Source: Candidatus Albibeggiatoa sp. nov. NOAA (GTDB lineage Bacteria; Pseudomonadota; Gammaproteobacteria; Beggiatoales; Beggiatoaceae). Taken from it: a DNA stretch of 64,000 nucleotides. Shown here piece after piece: positions 63,607 to 64,000 of the stretch. The notes under the pieces were generated by a model. It was not told the DNA's origin. It saw only the letters and a program-made list of their open reading frames with translations, and did no database searches. Made by a program: the position numbers and the translations under genes. The stretch covers positions 248,001 to 312,000 of the forward strand of contig JAOXRS010000066.1 in assembly GCA_025800385.1 (NCBI GenBank), written 5' to 3'. Position 1 is the stretch's first letter; every line of letters begins with the position of its first letter.

Positions 63607-64000
63607 TTAAGGTGTTGGAACGCGTAATTTAGTCGCAGGATCGCCGATTAACACTAAATTACTTAAAATGTCACGACTTGCACCATAACTAAATGTCGCA
63701 ATTTTTGATGCAGTAATCACATCGCCCAACGTGGTTTGACCATCAATGAAAACAGAACGATACCATTGGTCATTCAACAATTGATATTCCCATAGATAGC
63801 CTAAACCTGCTGATGAGAATGTTGCAATGCCACCTTTTTTATCTGTAATCACGAAATTTTCACCCAATGAATTTTTACGCATATCACTGAAATACGCGTT
63901 TAAACAATTCAATGCCATCATAAAGGTGTATTTGCCTTCGTTTCCAAGCAATGGCAAATGGTCATTTCTAAATAATTCAGATTTACCCCACAACTCAATA
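63607..64000 (-). CDS. Peptidase C25 (gingipain-type) protein, C-terminal part
   Basis: The frame is open to the window edge, so the N-terminal part lies beyond 64000. The visible about 130 residues match the end of a C25/caspase-fold peptidase domain: 'FMMALNCLNAYFSD' carries the region of the catalytic Cys, 'GGIATFSSAGLGYLWEYQLL' the following strand and helix, 'TLGDVITASK', and the closing 'LVLIGDPATKLRVP'. C25 proteases are usually secreted or surface attached. Nothing after the peptidase domain remains, so any sorting domain would have to be at the N-terminus. Confidence 0.75.
   Translation of the reverse strand, partial: IELWGKSELFRNDHLPLLGNEGKYTFMMALNCLNAYFSDMRKNSLGENFVITDKKGGIATFSSAGLGYLWEYQLLNDQWYRSVFIDGQTTLGDVITASKIATFSYGASRDILSNLVLIGDPATKLRVPTP

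Noticed and set aside
1..64000. tRNA, rRNA, prophage, transposon or attachment site
   Set aside because: No clover-leaf with a TTCGA loop, transposase frame, integrase frame or flanking repeat was seen by reading; a tRNAscan or ISfinder run would be decisive.

Overview
The window is an AT-rich gammaproteobacterial chromosome segment, roughly 40% G+C by eye. The mix of genes (feoAB, the RNF subunit rsxE, fmt/def, purM, a glycolate oxidase subunit, a very codon-biased acetyl-CoA synthetase, a large Ig-like lipoprotein, a haemagglutinin-type secreted protein, a C25-type protease and a NACHT NTPase) best fits a filamentous sulfur bacterium of the Beggiatoa/Thiotrichales type. That placement is inference from gene content; there is no rRNA or other formal marker here. 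I saw no tRNA, rRNA, CRISPR array, insertion sequence or prophage.

Layout. 1-8.5 kb: end of a redoxin gene, an unusual P-type ATPase followed by a glutamine-synthetase-family gene, a methyltransferase, ilvD, a small lipoprotein, a YdcH-type protein and a PfkB kinase. 8.6-22 kb: a YihY membrane protein, a 1847-residue Ig-repeat lipoprotein, a lipase, lgt, a DHH phosphoesterase, a two-partner-type secreted protein and an arsenate-reductase-like phosphatase. 22-27.6 kb: purM behind a NACHT NTPase, with def-fmt divergent. 27.6-34.7 kb: feoAB under a clear Fur-type promoter, a goose-type lysozyme-domain protein and an orphan RND pump. 35-45.8 kb: a tandem pair of secreted paralogues, a sulfotransferase fusion coupled to a thioester reductase, an M16C protease, and a cluster of tiny hydrophobic ORFs, several broken. 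46-64 kb: glcF, a PDC-sensor protein, a cyclic-peptide ABC exporter, a Uma2 protein, small membrane proteins, argC, acs, gmd-fcl, a chemoreceptor, rsxE, a DUF262 remnant, a TAXI binding protein and the end of a C25-type protease.

How the genes work together. Clear functional units are feoA-feoB (ferrous iron uptake), def-fmt (N-formyl-methionine addition and removal), gmd-fcl (GDP-L-fucose synthesis for surface polysaccharide), the 38.1-41.4 kb two-gene tailoring operon and the 35.3-38.0 kb paralogue pair. Many others are single genes from pathways whose partners lie elsewhere (glcF, rsxE, TAXI protein, RND pump, cyclic-peptide exporter, TPS exoprotein).

The most striking item is the NACHT NTPase at 23.1-25.3 kb. 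Between the NTPase and the C-terminus it carries 26 perfect-length GC-rich hexanucleotide units, each coding a dipeptide [L/H/R][D/V/A/T]. This looks like a length- and sequence-variable region in a putative STAND immune receptor. Second is the 44.7-45.8 kb cluster of small acidic-then-hydrophobic ORFs, where one copy is interrupted by a T7 frameshift and another by an in-frame TGA.
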